Source: Phaeoceros laevis (Eukaryota; Anthocerotophyta; Anthocerotopsida; Notothyladales). From it: a stretch of DNA of 64,000 nucleotides. The notes beneath the pieces were generated by a model that had not been told where the DNA came from, did no database searches, and saw only the letters and a program-made list of their open reading frames with translations. The DNA lies in contig JBNGIQ010006052.1 of assembly GCA_049999765.1 (NCBI GenBank), forward strand, positions 1 to 64,000, in the 5' to 3' direction. Shown one piece after another: positions 45,459 to 56,978 of this stretch (positions are counted from its first letter, which is position 1; each line of letters starts with the position of its first letter). The position numbers and the translations under genes are program-made.

Positions 45459-46670
45459 TCACGAGAATCCTATTTCTTGCAGTATCTCAAGAGTCTCCCT
45501 TTGAATCCACTCGAGTTGCTGCACTGTGACTCCCCTTGCGTTGCTGCTGTACATGGCACCCATCACCTTAGTAACGGTATCTACAAACATGCCAGGCTTC
45601 ACTGGCGGAATTTTCTTCTTTTCCCCTGCTCGTGGCTTCTGGATCAGTCTTTGCTGTTGGCGTTCATTCTCATCTGTTTCTGGTTCGGCTCCTTCATCTC
45701 TGCCCTCTAGGACATGCGCCAACCTGGCTCGGGTTTGAGGGCCAGGCTTCATTGCAATGACCTTGGATAAGAAGTTGACTTCAGATTCGTGCAAATTTTT
45801 GAGGCCACGGTTGTCATTCCGCTCATCCAAGATGCCACCGCCCAGCATGTTGCGAGCTTCCTCCCTTACGAGCACGAGCTTCGCCAGCAACCTTCTGTTG
45901 GGAATCTTGGGCTTCTCCTCCATAGTGGCTAGGATGTCATCGGCTTGTGCAGCTATGTCGGTAAGACTAGCACCGGGAACTGTCAACTTCCCCCCCGTCT
46001 TGGTGGGGAATGTCCCCCCGCCCGCTGCAGAGCGCCGAAGAATGTCTTGCCTCTCACTCTTCTTCTCGGTTGTGCACAAAAGTCCCACAACCTGCACTTG
46101 AGGAGGAGATTTCTTGGACAACTGCTCTAGCACCGTATCCTTCATTAGAATTAGGACGCTCCTCCTCTTGTCGTCGTTGTCTGTCTCTGCCTGGCTCACC
46201 ATGAAATCCAAAGCCAGCAGAAAGCTCTGATCCAGCTTCTCCAGCCGCTGTGCCACCGCACCCGCAGCTGCCATCTTCACAGCAAGTTCCTCTTCCTCGT
46301 CGTTCATGTCAATGTCCTTCAACACCTCCACCATGTCCCCCATCATGGCTGTCACTGCCTCTCCGCCTCTCGTCAATGCCTCGTAGTACCTGTAGTCCTT
46401 CTCGGTTTGTCCATCCGCGACAGCTGCTCTGATGCACCATAAACTCTGTTGCTGAAGGTCTGCATCGCCTGTATTCCAGTATGATCGATACCCTTGTTGC
46501 AATCCCCGATCGGCTTGCCACCTCGTCAGAAGCGCCAGGCCGCATCTTAAGGACTCTCTTGGTGCAGATAATGCAGGGCACCGATTTGTCCACAAACGTT
46601 TGCTACCCCAGCTTGATAGGGAGGTCACACACAAACAAGTCGCCACACTCGAATAAGAAACAGCCTCCAT
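45459..46670 (-). CDS. Plastid-targeted protein of unknown function
   Basis: About 403 residues from the ATG at 46670. The first 50 are Ser/Arg/Leu-rich with few acids (MEAVSYSSVATCLCVTSL), like a chloroplast transit peptide. The mature part is helical and charged: GGEAVTAMMGDMVEVLKDID, VAQRLEKLDQSFLLALDFM, KSERQDILRRSAAGGG, IPNRRLLAKLVLVREEARNM, a Gln/Glu-rich stretch, and VTVQQLEWIQRETLEILQEI at the end. I do not recognise the family. Roughly 80 nt around 46440-46525 lie just after a GAGGTGGCA donor-like site and could be an intron that stays open in frame. Divergent from the tRNA isopentenyltransferase gene, with 108 bp between start codons. Confidence 0.6.
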   Translation of the reverse strand: MEAVSYSSVATCLCVTSLSSWGSKRLWTNRCPALSAPRESLRCGLALLTRWQADRGLQQGYRSYWNTGDADLQQQSLWCIRAAVADGQTEKDYRYYEALTRGGEAVTAMMGDMVEVLKDIDMNDEEEELAVKMAAAGAVAQRLEKLDQSFLLALDFMVSQAETDNDDKRRSVLILMKDTVLEQLSKKSPPQVQVVGLLCTTEKKSERQDILRRSAAGGGTFPTKTGGKLTVPGASLTDIAAQADDILATMEEKPKIPNRRLLAKLVLVREEARNMLGGGILDERNDNRGLKNLHESEVNFLSKVIAMKPGPQTRARLAHVLEGRDEGAEPETDENERQQQRLIQKPRAGEKKKIPPVKPGMFVDTVTKVMGAMYSSNARGVTVQQLEWIQRETLEILQEIGFS

Positions 46671-46778
46671 AGCGGTGCATACCGCAGTTGCCACCCCAGT
46701 ACCTAGCACAAATTACAAACCCTAATCAGATGAGTGGACCAGATATCCGCAAGCTCAATTACTCCTGGCCGAAAGCAG

Positions 46779-48167
46779 ATGTGGGTGGGAATGAGGAGTT
46801 GCACGCACACAGGACGCACGAACAGCTGGGTAGGATGGATTCGAAGGGGAGATCTGTTCAGTCAGGAAGCATTCAACGCAAGGACTTGCAGAGTTAAGAA
46901 GTTTGGCAGAGCTGCAACCCTACCTTCAGCTCAGCAATGTGACGAGATGAAAGCAGAGGCGCAGATGGGGGATCTGAATCTCCCAAGCAGCCAGAGAGCC
47001 AAAGTACTAGTGATAGCAGGCCCCACAGCAGTTGGGAAGACGGCTCTGGCTCTGGCACTTGCCAAAAAACTGGGGGGAGACATCGTCAGTGCAGATTCAG
47101 TACAAGTGTACACAGGGCTTGATGTTGGCAGTGCCAAGACGCCCCTCAACGATAGGCAGGGAATTACGCATCACCTTCTGGATATTGTCTGCCCCACTGA
47201 AGACTACACTGCAGGATGCTTTCATGACAACGCAAGGGATGCTACTGCAAAGGTTATCGAGAAAGGTCGAGTTCCGATTGTGGTAGGAGGAACTGGCATG
47301 TATCTTAAGTGGTATATGAATGGCAAGGCTGCCGCTCCAAAGTCTTGCCCAGAGACTGCTGCAGCTGTGGAACAGGAGCTGTCGCAAGTCCTGGAGAATG
47401 GTGGTGGTTGGGACGAGGCCTTGAATCTGCTAGCTGGTGCAGGTGATACACAAACCCCACTTGTTCTCGAGAGAAACGACTGGTACCGCCTTCGCCGAGC
47501 CCTGGAGATTGTGAGGTCCACTGGCAGACCTCGAACCGACTTTCCCCTGGCAGATTTACCTCCCCTAATTGGGTCTCCAGTCTCGGACTTGCAATATGAC
47601 TTCCGTTGCTACTTTCTGTACAAGCCACGGACAGACCTGTACCGTCATATAGATCTACGCTGCGAGGAGATGGTGGCCGCGCCTAAGGGCTTGTTGCACG
47701 AGGCTTCTTGGCTGTTAGACTTAGGGGTCACCCCAAACTCGAGCTCAGTTTCTAGAGCCATCGGATACAGGCAGGCCATGGAATATTTGGTAAGTTGCAG
47801 AACAGGAGAGGCGACAACCACGGAAGAACAGTTCTTAGATTTTCTTACGTCATTTCAGAAGGCATCGAGGAATTTTGCAAGAAGGCAACTTACTTGGTTC
47901 CGGAGCGAACCCCTTTTCCAGTGGATTGATGCTTCGCAAGCATTGGAGACCCTCGTTCAAGTTGTCGCAGATGAGTTTCAAGGCCCTCATACTCTGCCAG
48001 ACAGTCAGGTCATGGCATCAAGTTATGAGGAAGGCCGAGAATTGAAGCGGTACAGGACACAACTGCAAGTATTTCAGGACCCCACTGCCATTGCCAGCAT
48101 TGTTGATTGGATTCGAAGCACCCAAACGGGGAAAGCCCAGCAGCAAACTTTGGTTTGCAGCTCCTGA
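46779..48167 (+). CDS. tRNA dimethylallyltransferase (IPT9-type)
   Basis: Adds a dimethylallyl group to A37 of tRNAs reading U-initial codons, a modification that also yields cis-zeatin-type cytokinins on tRNA turnover. Intronless, 462 residues from the ATG at 46779; an internal ATG at 46947 would give a shorter form lacking the 56-residue Arg/Ser-rich leader, which may target an organelle. Signatures: P-loop GPTAVGKT at 81-88, SADSVQVYTGLDVGSAK, ITHHLLDIV, VVGGTGMYLKWY, and the C-terminal FARRQLTWFRSEPLFQWID. No C-terminal zinc finger is seen, which fits bacterial-like plant IPT9 rather than the eukaryotic IPT2 type. Divergent from the plastid-targeted gene at 46670. Confidence 0.92.
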   Translation: MWVGMRSCTHTGRTNSWVGWIRRGDLFSQEAFNARTCRVKKFGRAATLPSAQQCDEMKAEAQMGDLNLPSSQRAKVLVIAGPTAVGKTALALALAKKLGGDIVSADSVQVYTGLDVGSAKTPLNDRQGITHHLLDIVCPTEDYTAGCFHDNARDATAKVIEKGRVPIVVGGTGMYLKWYMNGKAAAPKSCPETAAAVEQELSQVLENGGGWDEALNLLAGAGDTQTPLVLERNDWYRLRRALEIVRSTGRPRTDFPLADLPPLIGSPVSDLQYDFRCYFLYKPRTDLYRHIDLRCEEMVAAPKGLLHEASWLLDLGVTPNSSSVSRAIGYRQAMEYLVSCRTGEATTTEEQFLDFLTSFQKASRNFARRQLTWFRSEPLFQWIDASQALETLVQVVADEFQGPHTLPDSQVMASSYEEGRELKRYRTQLQVFQDPTAIASIVDWIRSTQTGKAQQQTLVCSS

Positions 48168-48524
48168 CAATGTCATATCACGTGCGGAGGAGATGGCTTG
48201 ACGAATAGCATCATCACCTGTTTCCTCTCACCCAGAAATTGTGTAATTGTTAAGAAACAAAGTCAGTGGCTACAACTTCAGGAACGGACATCTCACTGCA
48301 GAAAGTTGGCTTTCGTGGGTATATACACTGTAACAAAGCAACATAATACTGCACGACTTGGTGTCGGCAAACGTCAGAGAACACAAAATGGATCTCCGCG
48401 ACTAACTTGCCCATTAGAGCTAGCGGTGTGGAGGTAAGTGCAGCATTACCTTTATTACAAGCATCAACTACATGAATAGATGGTTAAAGGGTGGTGGTAT
48501 ACTAATGGTACACAGTCTACAAAC
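48168..48524. other. Convergent intergenic spacer
   Basis: Lies between the stop codons of the converging tRNA dimethylallyltransferase and RhoGAP genes; only 3' UTR sequence is expected and nothing else is seen. Confidence 0.5.
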
Positions 48525-50771
48525 TCACTGAGTCCCACCAATATCTTGCCAGGCAGCCTCTGCCGCGTCTGCAAAAATGGAGTTATGTTGCTCGATGAGA
48601 CATTGCACCGCCTCAACAATTGCAAAATCAATGGACGTTGGTTCATCGTCCAGAGGTATTTGAGCTGACAGATCAACTTTGTCGTTCTCAGTTTGTCCAT
48701 TTGCATCACCTGCCAGGAGAGACATTATTTAAAAAATGGCACGGACTGAGAATTATCAGGTCAACAAATGATGCATAAAACAGGGATACAGAAGCTGGTG
48801 TTCACCTTCCCAGTCGTGGCTGGCATCTTTGACGTTGACAAAAGTGACAGACACACTTGGGGACCTTTTCAAAACTTCACCATTGCCAGCTGTCCCATCT
48901 CGTGACGCCCTTAACCCTGATTGAAAAGTTGATCTTCCTAAGGTATTTCTGTTGGCGCTCTCTTCTTTTTTCCACAGCAAAAAGGGAGCCAACTCAAAAG
49001 CAAGGCTTCGAGCATCCATCTACAAAATTTACTTGCAAAATCAGATAAAAAAACGAAGACCCCCACAAAGCAACTGCCTCATCCAGCCAGCTAAACCATT
49101 CATCAACCATTGCAAGCAGTGCTCATTCAGGGGGCAACAATTGGAAAACTTTTATGCAATATCGTACATACTTTTCTGGATGCACTCTCACCTTATTGAT
49201 CGACGACAGCTGGCTGGTACGCAGCAACACGGAGGTTAAGCATTCTAGGGTAGAATAATTTGCATAAGGAAGCTTTGCAACAATATCTCTCCACTGCCGA
49301 ACATCTTCACCCGCATTGACCACATCACTATATAGATGAAACGTCAATATAGGTTCAGGGAGTGACCGAAGGTATACTTTCAGCAATGTAGCCACATCAA
49401 TAGGGCTCACGCCATCAACCAGTGGGGAGTTCCAGTCTGCTCCATCCAAGACAGGCCGAAACAACATCATGTTAATGACCCGCATAACAAATGCAAGCCT
49501 TCCGGAAATCCAAGGAAATTCCTCGTTTAAAGCCTCAGAGCACCTTCATTGTACAAGTCCACAAGACGCTCAACCACAAATTGGCTCCCTCCGCTTTTGA
49601 AGATGTTTTCTGTTTGTAAACCTGCACAGTCCATACTGTAAGTGCACAAAGAAGAGAAACCAAAGCGATTGACATACCATGGATTGAGTGATCAGAATGT
49701 GACCTGACATGACCAGAAAGTCGACACATCTAGTTACAATCTGTGGAACAGGCCTTGGACTTTTCTGGCGCTGAACCAGGACTTCAATGGGAACCCCAAA
49801 TACTGGTACAAAAGACAGAACATATTTGTGAGAGAAGTGCAAGCCTCATATCATAAGTGCCATGAAGAGCACCTCATTTAGCCCTTTTGGTCCTGTTTAC
49901 AGGAAAAGTTGCACACAAGATGCTCACCACCACGGCCACTAGAACCCTGCCAGAGCATCGAAGGAAGATTCAGCACTTCAGCATCAAGAACGAAGACCAC
50001 ACCACTGATTCAATGCACTCACAAATGCATCACAGAATGCAGCTACCCACCCTTTGCCACCATTCGATGCTTGCTATTATGCTTCGGCTGCGAATTGCCG
50101 CTTTTCGTGCAGCCTGGACCAACAGCAGCACAAGAATTAGTAAGTTAAAGACTGTACATGGTTTCAAGAGCATACCTAACTGTCGGACCAACATCCTACA
50201 CAAAACATTTTGAGCTGCAGTACCTCGCCAACTTTGACTCTGCCTACAGCCACTTTCTCCTTTGTTTCATTGTAACCCTTCTTCAAAATAGAACTGGTTG
50301 AAGCAGCTGCTGAACGGAGGCGGGCCTGGACTGTTTCTTCTCCATTTTCCTGGGGCTTTTCTTGCAGTTTCGGCTGTGGCGGCTTCTGTTCCCTTTGCTT
50401 CTGTCTCAAGAGAGTCCAACGGGCAAGAACAGCAGAACCTGCACGTTCGGCAGCATCTGCAAATCTGTCCGCAGCATCTGCAACAGAGGCTCCAGCCACC
50501 TTAGCAGCGTCTCGGGCATCCACTGTAGCAGCTCTTAGTTTGAAACCTGCCACCCGGATCCGACATGCAGTCAATTTGGCGGGCGTTACTCATATTTAAA
50601 TTCAGTCTCTGACACCAAATGCCCCATGTTAACCACACCATGGGACGCTTTTTTTTTCCGACTCGTCACGGCATCGACATGTTCTGATTTCAGCCAAAAC
50701 CCTAGCAGCAACTTACTCGATGACGACAGGAATCCGCCAGCCTTCTCCCGCCACTGTGGTGTTGACATGAT
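48525..50771 (-). CDS. RhoGAP-domain protein without arginine finger (At5g61530-like)
   Basis: Eight exons (50717-50771, 50224-50546, 50047-50113, 49704-49802, 49544-49621, 49192-49436, 48806-49019, 48525-48709) give 421 residues in consistent phases. The N-terminus starts MSTPQWREKAGGFLSSSS, followed by an alanine-rich helical region and GRVKVGEAARKAAIRSRSI. The RhoGAP-like domain runs about 152-330: FGVPIEVLVQRQKSPRPVP, VSPIDVATLLKVYLRSLPEP and LECLTSVLLRTSQLSSINK, ending with DDEPTSIDFAIVEAVQCLIE and HNSIFADAAEAAW. It closely follows a conserved plant protein, Arabidopsis At5g61530. At the arginine-finger site (normally GIYRVSG) it has ENIFKSGG with Lys190, so normal GTPase activation is doubtful; it may bind Rop GTPases instead. 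Divergent from TAF4 over about 0.9 kb. Confidence 0.88.
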
Positions 50772-51689
50772 GCAAATTTCTGACTCGTAAACAGCCTGTG
50801 AGAGCAAGACAACCAAGTGACTCTGTTCAGCCTGCTAAGCAACCCTTCCGGGAACTTCATAAAATCGAAGTGAGCAGATACATCAAATGGAGCCCTACTC
50901 TCCCAACCAACTACACAGAGCATCTCATCAACGCCTATCGTTGAGATTCAGCGATAGAGATCGATCCAGATTGGTTCACATTGTAAGTAAACTAGGCAGC
51001 GAAGGCACGAAACTGCACAGCCACCTTTCAGCTTGTCATACATCACCAAGAAGGCTAAGATCAGGAGAGCCGCTATTATCTTGAACTGCCATTCACCCTT
51101 GTAGGACTGCATGAAACCCCTACTCAACAATTTGATCCAACTCTAGCCTCCTTGATATGCGTGAGACAGTAGTACCTCGCCGACGACGTTGCCAGAGGCA
51201 GCAGCAAATTAGATCAGTGGCGTGAGCAAGAATTGAGCTGGATCTCGAGCAAGCCAGCCGGAGATCTTCACGGTGTCATGTGCGCCAGCGAGGAGCGCGA
51301 GACGAGACGGAGCCTTCTCCTTGCGTCCAATCCTGTATTACTACTATGCTACCGATTTTCCACAGTACGACCTGGATGCCCCATTATTCCACATTCCTGC
51401 CTCGCGCGTTCGCCAGCTGCCTCGGTCAAGTTGGTCTACGAGAAGTTGATAAACATCTCCAGGTCTCCTGACTCTCCTCATCGGTCTCTTCCGCAAATGG
51501 AGATCTAAAACACGTGAAACTAGGTCGAGATCTCCTTATGAAGGTCAATAAGGACTATTACAACTTACTACGGACGCTGGTATTTACTATTTACTATTTA
51601 CTATCCAATAAATCCACAACCTCCCTAGCTATTCACGGCTTGGATTGAAGTGAGGTGCACGCTGGCCGCTGGAGGCGCCCTGGAGGCGT
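50772..51689. promoter_or_regulatory. Divergent intergenic region between RhoGAP-like and TAF4 genes
   Basis: Must hold the promoters of both genes. A TATTTAC unit is repeated three times at about 51582-51604. No other discrete motif is claimed. Confidence 0.4.
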
Positions 51690-54600
51690 ATGGATCCTGG
51701 GCTCATCAAACTTTTGGAAGATGACGAGGTAAGGTATTTTTGCAGGTCATGTCTGTGGCAGAATCGGTTCTCAGTGCCAATTTGGACTGGGTCACTGCGA
51801 TCAACCTTTAGGGCAATGGGTGTTGTCCGATGGGAGTCTGGTGTTTGTAGCAGAGCCAGCAGCACAGGACTGTAGAAGTGCCGTACCTGGCAGCGCTCAG
51901 GATCAGTGGTTCTGTTGGTACAGGACGAGAACACTCTGCCGGTGTCAGGTGCTGCTGTGGATGCATTTGCTGCGGAGCTGAATAGAGATGTCATTGGTGG
52001 AACAACCTCAACGGAGTCTGGAGAAGCCAGCTATGGTGCCAATCGTGTCGGCAATGGAAGCTTTCAGTCGATGTCCCAGGCGACGCCTGTCTCTACAGTT
52101 ACGCCTGACAAAGGTTGGTACAGTGTGTCATGCCTCGCGATTTTATCTTCAAGAACGAATTTTATCAGGTGGTAGACATCAGGATTCGTTGTTGTGAAGG
52201 CCTAGCCAGGAATTCGAAACGGCGGTAGCTCAACCGACCATGGAAGGAAGGTCGTCTTGTCGACGACCCTTGTATGCAGCGCTGATAAATAGGATGGATA
52301 ATTGTGTTTGCTTCAAGAGCCTCTGAGAAAAAACAGATGGAACTAGAATCCATTGACCCAAGGAATTTAGCTTCCCCCAGGCAGTGTAGGCTTCAAGTGC
52401 TCTCTTGCGTTTAGCATGTTCTTTGGGGTGAACCCTACTCTTGACAAATTGTTTGCTTACTTCTGCGCAGGAATTACTGGCCAGGGAAAACCAGGAGACA
52501 GTAGCACAGCTGCTAGTACGCAGCCACAACAGCAGAACGTACAGTGGCAGAATCTTACACAACAACAGCAACAGGAACTCTTGCGGCAACGCAAGCAACG
52601 TATGCAACAGCAGCAACAGCAGCAGCAGCAGCGGTCTCATCCCATTGCAGATACTGGGTCGGGTGCAGCTGCGACTACAGGTGCGAACTCGGAGAAAAAG
52701 CAAGCCGGTATAAGCTATGGAATATCGTTCTCCCAGTTGATGCCCTTGTTGCACCCGCATTTGCCTCCAGGGCAAGGCCAGCAATTGACTGCTCTTTTCC
52801 AGAGGTTCAAGGTCAGTATCTTCTCTGGTTTATTTCAGTTTTATCTAAAACCATCTGATGTGCATATCTTCAGATGATTCTGGTTGTCAAACTTACCTGA
52901 ACTCAGCCTATGAACCTGCAAGAATATGACTTTTGACTAGCCTTGACGTTTTTCTGTGATATGCAGAGTACCGAGATATCAAGGGAAGATTTTGTACGAG
53001 GATGCAGAGCCATTGCGGGAGATCAGATGTTAGTGCAGACAATTCGGCAAATGCAGCTCAAGGCACGTGCTGCAGTGAACGTAATGTTCCGATGCTGGTT
53101 TCTGTCAGTGGTGTACCTATCTCTCTCTAATCTGGGTACTCACTGTACATGACCTGGACTATGCAGCAAATGCAGCAAGCCCAGCAAATTCGGCAGCAAA
53201 AGTCTCTACAACAATCTGGGGCAACGCAAGCTTCTTCTGAGCAAGGCCAGCAATCTCCGCAACAGGATCAGGGAAAGGTGAAGCAGTTGTCGGAGCAGGA
53301 TAATAAGCCACTGCAAGCCACACCGTTGCAGCAGTCCGGTACATCAACTGATGTGCCATCTTCAACTCAACCAGATTTGAAGACACAGTCTCTTGTTCGG
53401 CAGACTCACCAGCAATTACAACAAGTGAAGGCAGAGCCACAGACTTCACAACAGTCACCCTCACATCCTTTGCAAGCATCTCTGCCATCAAGCCAGCTCC
53501 AACCACCAAACACGGAGCAGCAACAAGGATCAGGCCAGCTTCCTCAGTCTGGCAGTCAGATATTGGATACAGTGAAGAACGAGGTCGACAAGCAGTTGAA
53601 GCAGCAGCAGCAGGTTACGTCGACAGGAAATGCTCTGCCTGTGGCAATACGACATCCCCTCACTGCTCCCGTGATCAGTAGTACCGGTACGCCACAGGCT
53701 CCTCAGATATTGAAGGTTGGGCCCCAGGCACAGCCTCTGCAATCACAACTGTCAGCAGGTGGCGGTGACAAGCCTATGTCCAAGTATCAAAAGCAAAAAC
53801 AACGAAAGAAACTACGAGAAGAGGAAGAGCTGCGCATTAAGAAGCAACAAGTTGGAGGAGTTATTTCACCACCTACCCAGCAACCTTCACTGCAGCAACA
53901 GTCACAAAATCAGCAGCAGCAAGTGTCCTCTGCTCAACAACTTCAGAGTTTATCTGCTCCGCAACCTCAACTGCAGACACCGTCATCAAAACAATCTGTA
54001 GCACAGTCTGTATTGCCTGTGAAGCAGGAGTCTGAGCAGCTTGATTCTCAGAAGAGGCAAGCTTCACAGTCGGGTAGTTATCTGGATATATTGGGAAGTC
54101 AAGGTGTTGCAAGATCAGTCTCTGATTCAGGTGCCATGGGTTCTTTGGATCTCAAAGACTCACAGAAAGGTTCTCTATCTGAGCAAGACGTTGTGTCGTC
54201 GCCTGCTGGTTATAATCCTCGTATGACTGGCAGCTCCGCTCCACCAGCAGCTGCACCCCTTGCCTGTGCCTTCTCACAGGAAACGTCATATGCAGCTACT
54301 GTACTTGCACACTCTGCTTTCCCAGCCAGTAGTAAGGTCAGCTCTCCTTAGTCCTGTTGGTGCGAAATTAACTGGGTGCATTGTTCATATGGGATTGGCA
54401 GCTAGATGTCCTACAGATGCCTGTGGACATTGTCTTTTTTGACGAACTGAAGGTTTGCAGGGGTCTCAACAACCAACGGGTGCTGTGGCAAACCGATCAA
54501 ATGCTACTGGATTAGCCATGCAGAACAAACAGAGTGCTCCAGTTTCAAGTGGCTTGGCAGTGCCAGCAGCTGGTCCAGTTCATATGCAAGGGCTTACTTC

Positions 54601-56763
54601 AAATCCAAGCATTGCTGGGGGCTCAGGTCTTGCGGGGTCTCTGGCTGTGAAAACTCCAATGAAGAAACCAATCACTGGACAGAAGAAAGGTGCTGAGAGT
54701 GTCCTGGTATCTCAACCACCAAGGTCTGTTTAGGTCCTCATTCCTACTTGAGATCTTGTCTGCTGTGCTGGCTGTGTGTGGAGTAATATGGTCCAGAAAG
54801 GTTGGAATCAACCAATAGTAATATACTCAGTGGGGCACAATTGCTGATATAAAATCTCTCTTGGTGTACCGGTATGCAGTAAGAAACAGAAAGTGGTCGG
54901 CGGAGATGCTGATCAGAGTATTGATCAGCTAAATGATGTCACTGCGGTCAGCGGTGTGAATCTGCGGGTAAGGTCAGGCAGCTGCATTGCGGTCTAGCCT
55001 TTCAGAAAAACATATAATCCCATTTTGTCACCGTGTCTATAGCATGACTAAGAGTTTCTTTTAGTGGCAAACCACTTGGCCTGCAAGCTCTCACTTGCCA
55101 GTTGTTAACAATTGAAAACCCTGGTTTTCTTACAGGAAGAGGAGGAACAGTTGCTGGCAGGACCGAAGGAGGAGAGTCGCACGACAGATGCTGTGCGAAG
55201 ACTTGTTCGAGAGGAAGAAGATAGGTTGTTTCTTGAGAAAGGGCCTCTTCGTGTAAAGATCAACGACATTGGTAGGTAGACTTAGCTTTGGGAACAATTG
55301 GTATGGGTGGGGACTGAATGTCGCATTCTAGTGCTGATTGCAACTGATGGGTGCTCTGTCAATGCAGCAAAAACCCGTGGAATACGTGTTGTAAATGATG
55401 AGGTGGAACGATGCTTATCTATGGTAAGACGTTTTGATAACAATGCGAGTGAACAGGCATGAAGGCTGTAGCATTATCATATCACAAAGCTCATTGGAGG
55501 TTGATGTTTCTAAATTTGGGTGGTCATTCTGTCATCCCTCAGGCTGCAGAAGAGGTGCTTAGAAGCATGATGTACAAGTTGATTAAACTCTCAAAGCAAG
55601 TAAGTTTCCACGTTTTATTCATATGAGCAACTCGTGAGGCTAAAAGTTGAAGTTCACAGTCCTGCTGGGAGCATAAGATTCAATTATCCTTTCCATCAGC
55701 GGTGTGATTCAGAGAAGGATAAACTCAAGGTCGTGGTAACGTCAGATGCAAGAAGGCAACTATTGCTGATGAGAAAAAAAGAAAAGGAGGCGCTGGAAAG
55801 AAAGCAGGCTGAAGAGAGTGAAAGGTTACGGAAGATGAGTGAGGTGAGTCCCTACTCGATGGGTCCTGCGAATTTGAAATAGGGTCTTTGTGGCAACTGA
55901 CAGGAATGGCCTTGTCTATCCAGAAGAAGGACAAGGGTACACTTGCAGATGCAGAGAAAGAGGAGCTTCGAGCAAAAGCTCAGAAGGTATAATGTAGGCA
56001 CAAGTTTCACCATTGTTCAAAGGGGTATACTGTCGTGCACACAGTTTTAGAAGAAGTTTGCCACCAGAAATTAACAAAGTTCTTTGTAATGTGATACTAG
56101 GCACAACAAGAAGAAGAGGATAAGATGAGAACAAACGCAGCCAATATGGCAGCAAGAGCGGCGGTAGGTGTGGATGATATGCTGAGCAAATGGCAGCTCC
56201 TTGCTGAGCAAGGTCGGCAGAAACGGCAAGGTGGAGATGCAGGTACTGAGTGGAATGTGGGAACAATGCACGTTAGCATGATAATAGATGAAACTACGGT
56301 GGTTTCTGTTAGACAATGCTTATTTGTAGAACCTTTTGTCCAGGAGATGGTCCTGGTGGTGTAAGGGAGCAAGAGCGGAGAATAGATGTAGGACAAGCAG
56401 GTTCAGGAATGGGACCAGGGAGACCAGAGCGCAATGGAGGGAGCAATACACCCACTGGCAGACCCCCGGGTAAAACCCCCTTCCTTCCTGCAGGTCTAGG
56501 TCTTCTACATGGTCAAGTGCTTGCCACCAAGAAAGCTAATCGGGTAGTTTGCAGGGCCTGGGCCAGGGTCGGGAAACATAAGAGGAAGGCCTTCAGCGCA
56601 GGCGCAAAGGTCTCAACGCAATATCACATTGAAAGATGTCATTGCTTGTCTCGAGAGGGAACCCAATCTAGCAAAATCAACTATGCTATATCGATTGTAT
56701 GAAAGGGAGAGCAAACCATCTTCTGATGTGGCAGATAGAACTAACCAGGGTATGAGGAGATGA
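51690..56763 (+). CDS. TAF4: TFIID subunit TAF4
   Basis: Fifteen exons give 1045 residues: 51690-51728, 51924-52113, 52471-52811, 52967-53080, 53167-54336, 54461-54723, 54880-54967, 55136-55271, 55368-55423, 55543-55599, 55700-55843, 55924-55986, 56101-56242, 56344-56469, 56555-56763. TAF4 is a scaffold of the RNA polymerase II factor TFIID and pairs with TAF12 through a histone fold. Plant hallmarks: [13 protein letters not shown] with [15 protein letters not shown], a polyglutamine tract, the RST domain at about 155-228 ([19 protein letters not shown]), a long Gln/Ser/Pro-rich middle (229-706), and the C-terminal TAF4 domain from about 736 ([34 protein letters not shown]), closing with [20 protein letters not shown]. 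The 114-bp fourth exon uses a weak donor (AAC|GTAATG). Confidence 0.93.
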
Positions 56764-56978
56764 TTAATGGCTGTCGTCGTCGGTGGCATTTGCATCCACT
56801 GCTTTCCATGGTCTAAAGCGGCATAAACGCATTGCCAGAGCGTAGAGGATGATATGGATGCAGTAAGTAGCGGCCGGCCGTACAAGCCCCTATAGCTGTT
56901 TAAAATGTACAATTCTCTGACAGGATTCCCATGTGGGGTTCAGTCAGCATCATTTTTTAAGAGAATTTTCACAACAAT

